64,000 nucleotides of DNA from Ambrosia x helenae (taxonomy: Eukaryota; Streptophyta; Magnoliopsida; Asterales; Asteraceae), in contig CM061223.1 of NCBI GenBank assembly GCA_030844895.1, positions 30,866,561 through 30,930,560 of the forward strand, in the 5' to 3' direction. The notes under the pieces are model-generated. The model had not been told where the DNA came from, ran no database searches, and worked only from the letters and a program-made list of their open reading frames with translations. Shown here piece by piece: positions 1-11,995 of this stretch (position 1 is its first letter; each line of letters opens with the position of its first letter). The translations under genes and the position numbers were made by a program.

Positions 1-483
1 CAAGCATCAAATCAACTTTATGTGTTTTAAATATATATAACTAATGGTAGCAAGGGCATTAGAGATGAGAGTTGACGTGGTGCTTGATGACATATACGAT
101 TTAGGCTTATCGGCAGTGGTTTATATGGATAAAAGTATTTTTCGACAAACATACATACTAAAACACATAGAGTATAATTATTAATTTAATATATATTTAT
201 AAGTTATTTTTTTTATGTTTTAATAATATTTATAAATAATTCGAATTTCAATAAATTGCAAAAAAAATATCCTTGTAAATAGAGTTAATTACAAGAATAT
301 CTAATTACTATAGGACATTTTAGTCACTTTGTTAAAACTTAACTAGAAAAACTAACAAAGTTGGTCTTATTATCCCAACATGTTACAAAACTGAAACCAT
401 AAACCCTTAAAATGTTAAAAAAAAAGTTAGTGCCTTAAAATGTCACTTTCTATAAACCGTAAGGACTATCCGTGTAGTTATAT
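1..483. other. AT-rich intergenic sequence
   Basis: I see no gene or recognisable element here. The stretch is AT-rich with A and T runs and no open frame of note. Confidence 0.6.
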
Positions 484-1812
484 CATCAATTTATACACAC
501 ACCCCTATATATACTAGACCTATACTATACTCATTGGCGTATATGAGATGTATATAGGACCGATACTACTCTTGTAGGCCTATAGAGACCTACACGTGAC
601 CTATACCACATTCATAGGCATGTATAATGCATATACGAGACCTATACTATACCCATAAGCCTATACAAGGTCTATACAAGCCTAATACTACTCATGTTGG
701 CCTATACATTACATATACTACACCTATCAGGTTATACATGACCTATACTATACTCATTGTTCTATATGAGGCATATACAGGACCTATCCTACATCCACAT
801 GTCTATACGGGACCTATACTAGACTCATACGCCTATACAGGACCTATCATACACCATAGGCGTATATGAGGTCTATACAGGACTTATACTAGACTATGTT
901 ACAATACGATAGGATATTATCGTATATACTATCAATACCTATAAAACACGCATAGGGCTATACAGGATCTATAATACACTCAAAGGTCTATATGAGGCCT
1001 ATACGAGACCTATACTATACTTATATGCCTATATGAGGCCTATACGTGACCTATACTACACTTATAAGCCTATATAAGACCTATACACTCATATGTCTAT
1101 ATAAGGCCTATACGGGACCTATCATGCACCCATAGGCCTATACGAGACCTATACTACGCTCATATGCCTATATGAGGTTTATACAGGACTTATATTGCAC
1201 CTATACTAGACTAGAAGATACTATGGTATACTATCCATATCTATACTATAACCATAGGTCTATACATGACCTATACTACACTTATAGGTCTATATGACCT
1301 ATACGGGACTTATCCTACACCCATAGGTCTATACGGGACCTATATACACTCAAAGGCGTATATGAGGCCTTTATGGGATGTATTCTACACCTATAGGCTT
1401 GACCTTCACTATACTCAAAGGCCTATATGAGGTCTATACAAAACTTATACTAGACCTATAGTAGATTATATGATACAATATGATATGATACTATAGTATA
1501 CTATCCATACCTGTACTACGCCCATAGGCCTATATGAGACCTATACTATATGATGCCTATACAGGACCCATCCAACACCCATGGGACTATACGAGACCTA
1601 TACTACACTCATAGGCCTATATAATGTCTAAACGAGACCGATACTAAACTTTTAGGTTATACGAGACCTATACTACACACATTGGTCTATATGAGGCCTA
1701 GCTATACGGGACCGATACTACTCCTGTAAGCCTATACAAGACATATACTATCCCATAGGCCTATACTGGAAATATACTACACCTATACGTGACCTATACG
1801 CCTCATATTGAT
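484..1812. repeat. CCTATAC minisatellite
   Basis: Degenerate tandem array built on the heptamer CCTATAC or CCTATAT every 10-14 bp. Higher units of about 30-42 bp alternate CATAGG, CCTATATGAGG and CCTATACGGGAC blocks. Copies diverge, so no single period holds throughout. The open frame at 627-869 is only this repeat read in frame and is not a gene. A related scrap recurs near 2960-3105. Confidence 0.85.
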
Positions 1813-3536
1813 ATTTTATAAAATGTATGTAAAAAAAGATTAGACATATATGACACATGTATACTTATACACCATATATAAACCTATATGACTTATACAT
1901 ATTGTAAAAAAAAAAAAAAAAAAAAAACTAGACCTATACGCTCCATATAGGCATTGTAAACAAAATAAAAAAAACTAACCTATACGCAACAAATAGGTAA
2001 AAAAGAAAAAGTAGATTTATAAGCCCCGTGTAGACCTATACATGGTGCATAAAACTGTAATCGATGTGACTGACATGCACTAATGACGTATGATTGTTTC
2101 TTCAACCTTTGTACTTCAAAGATATTCTATATGACTTAGGCTGTCGGGTATGGGGACAACCCAAATGGGTCATCCCCCATGCCACATAAGCTACCACGTA
2201 AGCAAAGAGGGGCTGTTCTTCTTTTTGGGATAATTCAAGGGGGCGGTGTGCTCCATCCTTAACAGACCAAGACAACCTAAAACACCTCTTCCCATTAGTC
2301 AATATATTTTAAAAAAAATAAAAGTGATCCGTCCTGTATGTTCTCTGCAGGACGCTTAAGACAGAGACAAACCGAGGGGGATGGTGTGCATGTTCTAGAC
2401 AATCCTGGACGGGGTGTGGGATGATCTCCACACCGAGTAGCCTTGTAGTGACGTGTGAAAATTACTTGGGGGTATGAATATCATCACCCTTAATTATTCG
2501 AGTACTGATTCTTGGTTCGAATAAAACCAATGATATCTGTTTCTTCTTCTATTTGACTGGACAACTTATTAAATGCCAACTCTATCCTAAGCCTAGCCCT
2601 AAAAATCCTATGAAGGGACTTCACTTTAACCAAACTTTTTTTTCTCCTGCTAAAGCAAATATGTCATATTTCGAAAATAAATATATGCCTTTTATTTCAG
2701 ATTCTTTTGAAATGAATTTAAACATCTCTTTTTTAAACAAATTTACAAACAATTTTCTCTCTCCTTATCGTATCCGGGAGTCGTGACGGAAACGGTGATG
2801 TAATGAAATAGGCATTATTACTAAGATAACTAGATTTGTTACGGTAACATAGGTGGTGGGAATGGTAAACCCCAATATTGTTTGCACATCTCTCTATACG
2901 TAGCGTATAGAGGGTTATATAAACTCGCACACATTATTAATATTAATCAGTCATAGTAATGTCAAGACCTATATGTCACGTATAGATTTATACGCGACGT
3001 ACATGCCTAATCGTAACGTATAAATGGCCACAATATTATCATTATCAGAACGTCATACACCGCGTATGACCCCGTATGAGACCTATACAGGCGTATAGGA
3101 CAACAAGGGTGTGGGCAATACATGGAGCCATTAATTTTAGTGTCGGTTTCAAGAATGTCAATTTTGATATTAATGTTAATCGGTTGGTATCAAATGTCAA
3201 GATAATAATAATTTAAACATTTTCAATAAAAGTTATATCTAAATGTCAAATAAAAAAGGAAAAAAAAGCCTTTACACGACTACGTTATTATATATAAATA
3301 CAATTAGCAACTTAACTTTCCTTCGTCAAATTTAACGGCAGTTAGCAACCGCCATATAACATTAGATATTTCTGCAACACCTTATTGGACTTCATTTTTT
3401 TCCCCGCATAATCCTCATATTGCTTTTCTAAAACAACCGCTCCCAACAATCTCAAATCACCAAACCCTTAGCAATTTTGATCCAAACAAAATTTAATTTC
3501 AATGAATTTTGCTTTTTTTTTTTTACTTTCGTTCTT
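1813..3536. other. Non-coding, with scraps of the minisatellite
   Basis: No gene supported. There is an A run near 1908-1927, low-complexity AT sequence, and short CCTATAC-like remnants at about 2960-3105. Short frames at 2102-2302 and 2553-2786 resemble nothing I know. Confidence 0.55.
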
Positions 3537-3554
3537 AATTCCCCCCACATGATT

Positions 3555-3803
3555 GCCAATCCCTTTATGGTGGAGTGGTAATCTCCTTGCTTTCCTTATG
3601 GGAGGTAGGAAGTTCGAGCCCTACCGGCACCAAAATACTGCTGGTGGGCCAGGTTTTATCGCAGTGGGCCTTCGGGCGACGGGTTTTCCTTGGGAATTGG
3701 TGTGAAATTACTGGTGGACCTGGGTTACTCTCGGAGTACTCCTTTGTCCAGTGGGTACTTCGAGAGTGCCCGGGATTAATTTGTTGGCCGTTAAAAAAAA
3801 AAA
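3555..3803 (+). mobile_element. tRNA-derived SINE
   Basis: The 249-bp element has an A-box-like TGGTGGAGTGGTAA near its start, then a B-box-like AGTTCGAGCCCTA about 45 bp later. It ends in TTGGCCGTT followed by an A tract. An 18-bp copy of the target, AATTCCCCCCACATGATT, precedes it at 3537-3554, and the same sequence with one C fewer follows at 3804-3820. The duplication is near perfect, so the insertion is young. Both strands carry open frames across it (3565-3853) that are chance frames. The 3' tail resembles the LINE tails in this window. Confidence 0.88.
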
Positions 3804-3820
3804 AATTCCCCCACATGATT

Positions 3821-4969
3821 TTTTGCCACCTATCTTTGTCGTTTTTATTTTGATCAGAAAATTTTAATTGTGATGTTTTTTTTAAATAGCAAAGATCAGT
3901 AATAATGTTTTTCTTTCCGTTTTGAATTTATCAATTGAAAAAATTGATTCTTTCTTAATTAAAATTGCGAATTTTGATATCCAAGATGTGCAATGCTTGC
4001 AATTCAAACACTGGTCTGCATTTTGTTTTATTTTCAATTTTTGTTTTTGATGCTTGAATCTTTCTGGCTTTCTTTGTAACAGTATTTTGAACGGTTTCTC
4101 AGGATTAATTAGACGTCTGTTCTACTTTAAATCGACGAGATTCGAAATTATTGAAAACAAGGATGATTTTTGGTGATAGGGTTGTGATATTTTTAAGGTA
4201 TGGATCGTTGAAGATGTCTCTCACATATTTAATATTGCCAGCCAATTTGATGTTGGTTCAGGGGCGGATTTAATTATTAAGGCGGTTACGGTCTCACCGG
4301 ACTACATTTAGTTTTCGCGTGTTTACATAGATGTTTGTATGAGTTTTTTTAAGTGACGACAATGTTTTTTTTGCACGCTAAATCCATTAGTTACACATAA
4401 AAGAGAAATGTTTAAAAATCTTGCGGCCAACGACCGGTGATCCAACGAGCGCTTAGATGAATTGTAAATTAGTATATGAAAAAGAAGAAAAGTGAGTGAA
4501 TGTTTACCACCATGATATAACCCGAGCTCGACTCAATTATTATTGTATCAAAGATTTCAACCTTAACCCGTGTAAATACAAATTTAGGTCAACCCAAACA
4601 CAACCCGTTTAACTTGTTTTTTTAGATGAGTCACACATGTTAGACAACTTATTAGCGGGTTGTTAGGTTGTAAGCAGGTTAACAATAACGTGTGTAATGG
4701 TGAGTATGAGTGTGACGAGTAAATAATATGGTGTCTCTAAACTAACTTTGTTATAACTAACCATGTAAATGCAAAATAGAAATGGGTCGTGTTAGTTGAA
4801 CAAAACATGATTTCTCAATGTCGGTTTAACGTCAAGCTTTGGGCCGTGTTAAAAATTACCGCCCCGGCGTATGGACGTGTATGTGTTTATATGTATGCAT
4901 GTATATACATGTGTGTATACATACACATTTAACGAAGTCACATTAACTTTTATAATACATTCGTTGCAA
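3821..4969. other. Non-coding AT-rich sequence
   Basis: No gene supported. A hAT-like terminus (CAGGGGCGGAT) occurs at about 4259 but I found no matching second end. The rest is ordinary AT-rich intergenic sequence. Confidence 0.5.
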
Positions 4970-5029
4970 TGTATATATATGAAAGATATGGATCAATTGC
5001 TTGCCCTCTTCTCATTCATCTCATCATAA

Positions 5030-7132
5030 GACTATGGGGTGTGGTTCCCCTTCCCCCTTCCTTCCCCTTGTCCACCTCAGCGCCACATCATTTTCCCCTT
5101 TTCTTCCCCCTTCTAGGGGAAATGGTTCCCCTTCCCCCTTCCTTTTTTTATTATTTTTTTTTGATTTATTTTATAGACTTTATTTTTCATTAATTTTTTT
5201 TTCATTAAAATTAAAAAACAAATTACATGGAAATTAAAAAAAAAAACAAACCTAAACAAATTAAAAAAAAACAAACCTAAACAAATTAAAAAAAACAAAC
5301 CTAAAGAAAGTAAAAAAATACAAACTACTCGTCACCAACATCATCGACCCGAAAATTGTTCCAAATATGGTCGATTAGATCCGTGCAAAGATTGTTGTGC
5401 ACGGTACTATCCTCTAGTGCCCACCGGTTCGATTGTTGTTGTCCCTGGTCAACCGGCTCGATATTCTCTTCAACGTCATTCGGGTCATACTCACATATAG
5501 CGCGGCCTTCATCTTCGATTATCATGTTATGTAGTATCGTACAAGCGTACATAATATACCTCAAGTTTTCTGGCTGCCATGCACGTGCGGGCCGCCCAAT
5601 AACATGCCATTTAGCCGTCAAAACACCGAATAACCGTTCAACGTCTTTTCTCGCCCCTTCTTGGCATTTCGCAAACTTTTTTCTTTTCTCATCCGTGGGA
5701 ATTTGTATCGTTTTCACAAGAGATGAGTAACTTGGGTATATCCCGTCTGCTAGATAATACCCGTGCTTGTATTCTACCCCGTTGAGCACGAAAGAGTCAT
5801 CAGGACCGGTACCTCTAATGATGCGGTCGAAAACCGTGGATTTAGCTAGAACATTTAAATCGTTGCATGAACCAGCAACTCCGAAAAAAGCATGCCAAAT
5901 CCAAAGGTCTTGTGAGCAAACGGATTCTAAAATAATTGATGGCTCTCCAATGTCACCTCGCGTAAACTGCCATTTCCATGCAGTGGGGCAATTACGCCAT
6001 GGCCAATGCGTGCAATCGATGCTTCCAAGCATGCCAGGAAAGCCGTGTCTCTCTGCATGGTGTGCGTAAAGCTTTTGGATTTCGTTCTTCGTTGGCCTAC
6101 GCAAGTAAACTTTGCTATATAAGTTCACGACATCTTCGCAAAACCGATACAAGCACTCCCGACTCATTCTAGCAGACATCCTCAAGTATTCATCCCATGA
6201 ATCACTAGCAGTCCCGTACGCCAACTGACGAATCGCAGAAGTACATTTTTGTAGAGTCGTAAAACCTCGTTTTCCTCTAGCATCATATCGTAGTGTGAAA
6301 AACTCATCATAATTAGCCAAGTCATTGGCAATTCGTTGAAACAATCGGCGACTCATTCTAAAGCGACGCTTAAATAGCTCGTCTGGGTATACGCAGTCCT
6401 CAGCAAAGTAGTCAGCAACCAAACGTTCGTGTGCACCTTTAGATAAAAATAAAGAATATAAGAAATAAAATATAATAACAAAAATCTATTTTTAAAATAT
6501 AAGATATGAAATACAATAAAAAAGTAGTAAAAAAATTAACAAAATATAACAAAATAAGAAATTTAAAAAGTATAAGAAATAAAATATACCCTCACGATCT
6601 CTGTTTAATGCGGCGCGTCTTGTTCTTGGTTCCGAATTTGTTTCCTCGTCACTACTGTCGTTTACGAACTCCAACAATATGTTTGCCGTTTCAACCATCG
6701 TGCTCGCAAAAAAATTGGCAACGTTTGCCTCTTCTGACGACGAACTCATGCTTGTATAAAATTAGGTGAAAAAGGCTAGAAATTATTATGTGGTTTTATA
6801 AAAAATTAGGGTGTAAAGTTTATAAAATATGGAGTGTTGTGTGAAGTAGGTTTGAATTGGTTTGAATTGGTGGTAGGATTTTGAAGTTTTATAATATATA
6901 TATATATAAAAAACGTTTTTTTTTTTTTTTTTTTTTTTTTTTTCAAACGGTCACTTTCCAACGTTTGAAAAATTCCAACGGTCAAAAAATCATTGGGAAA
7001 AGGGACGGGGTGGACGGGGGAATTCTCCCGAGTTCACCGAAGCATCTTCGGGGGGGGGGGGGCGGTGTTCCCCTTCGGGGAAAATGCCAGCTCATCCTTC
7101 CCGAGCCTTTCCCCACCCCACACCCCACAGTC
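5030..7132 (-). mobile_element. PIF/Harbinger DNA transposon
   Basis: The element is 2.1 kb. Its ends are GACTATGGGGTGTGG on the left and, reverse-complemented, GACTGTGGGGTGTGG on the right (14 of 15 match). A TAA sits on each side (5027-5029, 7133-7135), the 3-bp target duplication typical of PIF/Harbinger. C-rich subterminal sequence near 5040-5150 mirrors G-rich sequence near 7000-7080. It holds one gene, a two-exon transposase. No Myb-like ORF1 is present, though autonomous plant Harbingers normally have one. Confidence 0.93.
5325..6749 (-). CDS. PIF/Harbinger DDE transposase (HARBI1/ALP1-like), two exons
   Basis: Spliced gene: exon 1 is 6749-6590, the intron 6589-6437 (GT...AG), exon 2 6436-5325. 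The join keeps frame and gives 423 aa with no internal stop. Exon 1 is an acidic, serine-rich N terminus of 53 codons. Exon 2 carries the nuclease fold. The likely acidic triad is D194 in GSIDCTHWPW, D284 in YYLADGIYP and E320 in RKDVERLFG, followed by a conserved LHNMIIEDE. In this family the enzyme cuts at the terminal inverted repeats and leaves 3-bp TWA duplications, and TAA is seen here. Plant elements usually need a second, Myb-like protein, which this one lacks, so mobility in trans or inactivity are both possible. The splice sites are my prediction. Confidence 0.9.
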
Positions 7133-7237
7133 TAATATATATAAATCCCTAAACTTGGGGAGAAAGGAATTACCAAAAATATTACAAGATAATCTACCTA
7201 AATTACATTAGAAATATTCTAGAGCTATTCTATTACA

Positions 7238-7508
7238 CCCCCTCAGTCGAAACAGGAGGAGGGCGTATGTTTAGACTGGACTTGAAATCATCGAATAAAA
7301 CTCATGGCAAGCCTTTGGTAAATATATATGCTATTTGGAACCTCGTAGGAGTGTGCAGGATGCGTACATGACCTCGTTTATATATATTAGAATGTCGAAA
7401 AAAAAGGTGAACTTCGTCAGTTGGAAAAAAAAAAAGAAAAGAAAAGCGTGAGACAAATTTGATTATGTTTGCGGTTGTGCTTTGATCAACTTCTACGTTA
7501 TTTTTCAC
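7238..7508 (-). pseudogene. Copia RNase H C-terminal remnant
   Basis: On the minus strand a decayed frame ends with HVRILHTPTRFQIAYIFTKG, the usual C-terminal RNase H signature of Copia polyproteins. It matches in form the end of the Copia element at 60823-61200 (VADIFTKGLP). It runs directly into the LTR at 7237, so this is the 3' end of a 5'-truncated element. The upstream part is too degraded to read. Confidence 0.75.
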
Positions 7509-7564
7509 AACTTAATCTTGCAAAATTATATATCGAGGCATAGATGAAAGTACTGAGGGCATAA

Positions 7565-8362
7565 GGCCTTTCGGTAGGGAAGCCGCATAGGGGGCATGCC
7601 TATGCCGGCTCGGCAAACACCGGCCTCTTAGCCCTGGCACGGCATGCGCGGCAGCGAGAGGATTTTGGTGCCGGGCCAAAAATGTTAACGTTGGGTAGCC
7701 GTTGTCAAACGGTTTTATTACCGTTAAAAAAGTGTTTATTATTATTATAAATGCCAAACATTCTACCCCTTTTTAAAACCACATCGTCTACATCTTTTAT
7801 AAATTTTTGTCAAAGCTGGACAGTTTGGTGTCTGAATTGGAATCCTTCAAACATACATTTAGTCAAAGTCAAGCATATAAGATAAAATTGAAGGAACGCA
7901 AAGTTGAACAAAACTTCGATTGAGGCAAAAGAAAGTGGAGGAAATCATTCGCCAAAAGAATGAAGCTACACAACTAGAAGAATGGAGAATAATGACAACG
8001 AACATTAACGACTATCCCGAAAAAGACCGTCCTGTGTTGCTCAAGATGAAAGAGAATATCGCAAAAAAAATATAATTCGTAGTTTTTTTTAATTTAAGTG
8101 TTTGTTTTTTTAAGTTTTATTTTACGTGTTTTTTATTTGTAATTTTAGGTTTATTAATGTATTTTTAACTTTTTAATATTAATATTATAATATTATAATA
8201 TTATAATATTATTTAATTAAAAAAAAGAAAAAGAATTAAATGATGATGGGCCTACTCCACACCCTTGGACCATCATCTCTATGATGCTCCTACCCCACGC
8301 TGACGTGACAGTTGAGGTGGAGGACCATCATGGATCATGGGCCTCCTCCACACCCAAAGACC
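7565..8362 (+). mobile_element. Second PIF/Harbinger-type element, internally deleted
   Basis: The left end GGCCTTTCGG and the reverse complement of the right end, GGTCTTTGGG, are related. TAA flanks both ends (7562-7564, 8363-8365). The 798-bp body holds an ORF1-like remnant and no transposase. A subterminal motif GGGCCTNCTCCACACCC occurs twice near 8248 and 8338. It is non-autonomous. Confidence 0.7.
7923..8075 (+). pseudogene. Harbinger ORF1 (NAM-associated-type) C-terminal fragment
   Basis: A 50-codon frame with a charged helix (RQKKVEEIIRQKNEATQLEE) then a DYPEKDRPVLLKMKENI tail. This resembles the C-terminal part of Harbinger ORF1 proteins, which in plants carry a Myb/SANT DNA-binding head that recruits the transposase to the ends. 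The head is missing and upstream sequence is out of frame. The family call is from memory of the motif style. Confidence 0.55.
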
Positions 8363-8365
8363 TAA

Positions 8366-8990
8366 CTATGTACTCGAAAGTTTTACTCGTTGAAACAAGA
8401 AAAATAAACAAATATAACAAAACATATTATTGTTCATCAGAGGCGTCCCAGAGAATTTACGTGTCATATCCGAGTCGTTAAAAAATATGCCCCTTAATTT
8501 TAATGAATTAAATAATTTAACTAAATGTTATGTGGATCAGTAGCATAACAATAAACAATTGCAAAATAATAGTATTAGATTGAGTTAAATTACATACCAT
8601 AATAAGACTAGTATCTAACCAACAATTTGTTAAGCTCTACTAGTATTCTTGTTAGCAAATTGGTGGACCAACTTTTCGTACTAAGACCTCATAGCACACA
8701 CATGCACCACAAACCACTTCACCACTAACCCATTTTGTTAATCATTTTGGCAATTTTTATTGAACTATATCTATTAATATATAAATAAGTGCTGCATAAA
8801 TAAAAAAAATCAGAAAAAGACAAAAACCATTAATATGGTTACTATTCAATTTCTTCATTGTTTAAGTTATTTATAATGTAGTTTCTTACGAATAAAGATC
8901 ATTATTAGATTTAACTAGGGTGTTAACATTCGCATTTCCTTCTTTTTATCTCTCTCTATATATAGATACTGTTTGTCCATGTTGTATAGA
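8366..8990. other. AT-rich non-coding
   Basis: No gene or element boundary that I can support. Confidence 0.5.
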
Positions 8991-9719
8991 TGCCCGACCC
9001 TAGCCTAATATAGGTGTTTGTATGTCGTTTTGGTTGTATTTATGTAAGTTAATATGATTTAGGGCAGTTTGGTAATTGTTCTGGGCGACTGGGTTTCTAA
9101 ACCTCCTTGTAAGGGCAGTCGTCTCCTTGTAACCCAGTCACCCCAAGGGCCTAGGATGACTGACAGCAACTATTAGTAGCTCGAATCATTGCCCTAATCA
9201 TTCAATTGTCGCATAAGAGGTTTTAGAGAGCAGATTTTATGGTCTGAGATTATTATAAACACCTGAGCTCTATTTTTATAAATCGACTAACCATTTAACC
9301 GAATCTGACAACTCTTATCTGTGTGTGTTTGTTGTTTATTGTTGCTTAAACCACGACCCGAGGATTCCGCACTCGTTTCATGTCCAAACCCGTGATACCC
9401 AGATCATCCGTGATGGTCTTACAAGTGGTATCAAAGCCGAGGCTCATATCACGGGTGTTTTTGTGATAAAAACAACCTAAAAACTTGGTGTTTTCAGATT
9501 AAAACAAGTTTCGAAAAGTTTGAAACTTGGTTTTCACAAAAGCTCACTTTTTCATATATTTGGATGGTGTTTTTATGGTTAAAAAACATGTGTTTTTTAT
9601 TAGGTTTTGTTCCAAAAGTGTTTTCACAACTTTCCCAATTATCAGATCATAACACACATCATTTTTTAGTGAGATTTGTGTAAAAATGTTGATTTTCATG
9701 AAGAACAAGCAAACACACC

Positions 9720-9990
9720 TGCAGGAGGTGACTGGCTTCTAGGGACACGACTTGCTTAGCCAGTCGTGTCACTGTTCACACCAATAGGTTTAAAAGACAC
9801 GAGTAGCTTTGGTGAACACGAATGGCCTACCCAATCGTGCATAAGAAGCCCCACCCCCAAACCTAGTCGTGTGCCAAAACCCAATCGCCCCCTCAGAGGA
9901 TTTTCAAACGTAATCGCCTTCTCAAACCCACTCGCCTATCAAAACACCCAATTGTGTATACCCAGTCATGTGAAACTTACCTAATCACCC
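9720..9990 (+). repeat. Recurring CCCARTCGYGT motif in the leader
   Basis: The gag leader repeats a motif like CCAGTCGTGTCAC, CCAATCGTGCAT, CCTAGTCGTGTGCC and CCCAATCGCC about eight to nine times over 270 bp. Variants also occur in the LTR (9085-9150: GCGACTGGGTT, CCCAGTCACC). The copies are too diverged for a simple satellite. Confidence 0.55.
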
Positions 9991-10050
9991 TAAATCAGAA
10001 AATTTTGATTAAGTGTTGGACTGCTTAGGACTTTATATTGGACTGTTAAA

Positions 10051-11768
10051 ATGGCTTACCCAAGGGGACACCTAAATCAATCGAGACAAACTTATAAACA
10101 ACCTATGAACATACCGAAAAATCCATGGGCGTATTCAGCTCAATGCAACGTACAACGGATGCAACAACAACAACAAGCGAATGTTGTCGGAACAAATCCG
10201 TGAGCGTTAGCTGCTCAACAATACGCCCAACAACATATTATCTTGGGCACGAATCCCTGGGCACTTGCAGCCGCTGTAACTCAACAAAGCCACCATCTTT
10301 CTATGCTGTTGATGAGTGACTTAGAAATAGGGAGTTCTAACAAGGCACCGAAACTGCAACATATATCCGACTATCACTCTTGGAAAGGCAAATTCAAGAC
10401 ACATGTTGAAGGTATAGATGGGGAAGTATGGGCTGAAATCGAGAATGGGTATGTTAGGCCTATGGTTGAAAACTCAAACATTTCAGTCTCTATGGATGAC
10501 ATGAGTGAAGTTCAAAGGCGAAAGTTTAATGCTGAGAAAAAAAGCGATGGTTACTATTAATCAAGGACTTCCAAATGACATCTTGCATCAATTTGCACAA
10601 TGTACTACTTCGCAGATGCTTTGGGGCGCTTTAGCACAACACAATGAAGGAAATGAAAGAACCAACAAAATTAAAACTGGTCAACTTCGTAAAGAGTTTG
10701 AAAACTTCACAACAATCGATATTGAACCATTGAGGGATTTAACAGCTAGATATTACCATTTGATATCTGAAATGTACCAGTATGGAGTTGTTTATACTTC
10801 AGCTGAATTAGTTAAATTATTCGTTGTTGTTCTGCCCAGTCACTGGTATCAATGGCTTGATATTCTACGGGAAACGAATGGTTTTGACAACATCTCCATA
10901 AACGACTTTGTTATCAAACTGGAAAACAAAGAAATTGATGAGATTCGAAAAGCAAACAAAGCATCATTCCTTAACATCCAAGTATCTATTATGGGATAAC
11001 TCCTCCTGACTTTACTGTTTCAGGATACAAGCCTTCATCTAGTGCAGGTCCGCAATAGCTCAACACTCTGTGATTTGAAAAGGTGTTAGTAGAAGTAGCT
11101 CAAGAACATATGGCTCTTCTCTGAACACTTGTTAATTCATACAATGGATTGATTGCTAGACAGATAAGGAATTCTCATATGAAAAATGAAGATTATTCCC
11201 ATATTGATAAAAAAGGTATGGAATTAATAGATATTTAGTGGCATTTTTCCAGTGTGGTTAGAAGAGCAAAGGAATTCCTGGATCGAACTGGTAGAAGAGA
11301 TGTCTTAGTTAACAGCAACACCAAGTTTGGTTTTGATAAGAGCGAAGTCACGTATTTTAACTGTGGCACAAAAGGACACTTTACTCGGGAATGTGATAGA
11401 CCTAAACAACAAGCAAATCAGAATCCACTCAACAACAACAACCGTGCAAATTAGAACCAGAGATAGCAAGCTCAGAGCCAACCAAACAGAAATACTGAAT
11501 GAGCTCTTGTTCCCGTGCAAAATAAAACCAGAATGCTCCAGCTAACAACAATCAAGGTCAGACACTGGTAATTCAAGCTGATAAGGGTTTCAACCAGAAT
11601 CTTCACATAGAGGCAGAAGAAACTCCACAGGGTGGTGAAGCAAACTACATGGAAGAGATTATGGATGTGGATGTTGAATCAAATGATCAAGAGCCTAATT
11701 TACCTGACAACAGCTCCTCTGAAGATGACTCTGATTGTGACTCTATTTTGGATGTAGATATGGAGTAG
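10051..11768 (+). pseudogene. Copia gag (UBN2-type), disrupted
   Basis: Starts at ATG 10051 and reads an N terminus with a duplicated GTNPWALAA. In the first copy the Trp codon has become TGA (10201). A frameshift in an A run near 10540 leads into the next frame, which holds a UBN2-type gag core (LPNDILHQFAQCTTSQMLW; KEFENFTTIDIEPLRDLTAR). A stop ends that frame at 10997-10999. A CCHC zinc knuckle FNCGTKGHFTRECD follows (about 11360-11400), then an acidic tail ending at TAG 11766. The role in the family is to build the retroelement particle and bind RNA. Confidence 0.8.
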
Positions 11769-11995
11769 CAGCTGGCAGAAGTTGATATACTTAAATGTTA
11801 AAGACCTTTCCTGGTTGATTTGAAAAACACATATGGGATATCATCCTCAAAGAGGATATTGTTAGTGCACCGGATGATACATCAAATGTTGGTGATCCAC
11901 ATCAAACTGATGTGAGATCAATGTTAGGTGGGGGTGAAATGTGACACCCATCAATTTTTTCGAGTCAACCCGTACACTCCCCTAAGATTCGTAGT

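Larger units (their letters stand above)
4970..7237 (-). repeat. Copia 3' LTR split by a Harbinger element
   Basis: The minus-strand LTR begins TGTAATAGAA at 7237 and ends ATATATATACA at 4970. It is cut into 4970-5029 and 7136-7237 by the Harbinger insertion. Rejoined, the halves give 162 bp, close to the 164-bp LTR at 61219-61382, which starts with the same TGTAATAGA. A polypurine-like tract lies next to 7238 on the internal side. The split position fixes the order: LTR first, Harbinger second. Confidence 0.75.
8991..11940 (+). mobile_element. Gag-only Copia-type element (TR-GAG-like)
   Basis: A putative 5' LTR (8991-9423) starts TGCCCGACCC and ends GGTCTTACA. A primer-binding site TGGTATCAAAGCC (9426) follows, close to the initiator-Met tRNA complement. 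Then come a leader, a gag gene (10051-11768) and a purine tract GGTGGGGGTGAAA just before 11941. No protease, integrase or RT lies between gag and the purine tract. The LTR start is uncertain, and the sequence after 11941 does not match the 5' LTR, so the 3' LTR has been lost or replaced. Confidence 0.65.

Noticed and set aside
627..869. 80-codon Tyr-rich ORF
   Set aside because: It is the minisatellite phrase read in frame.
3565..3853. Overlapping ORFs on both strands
   Set aside because: They lie over a SINE with target duplications.
4259..4275. hAT element terminus CAGGGGCGGAT
   Set aside because: No second terminus or 8-bp duplication found.
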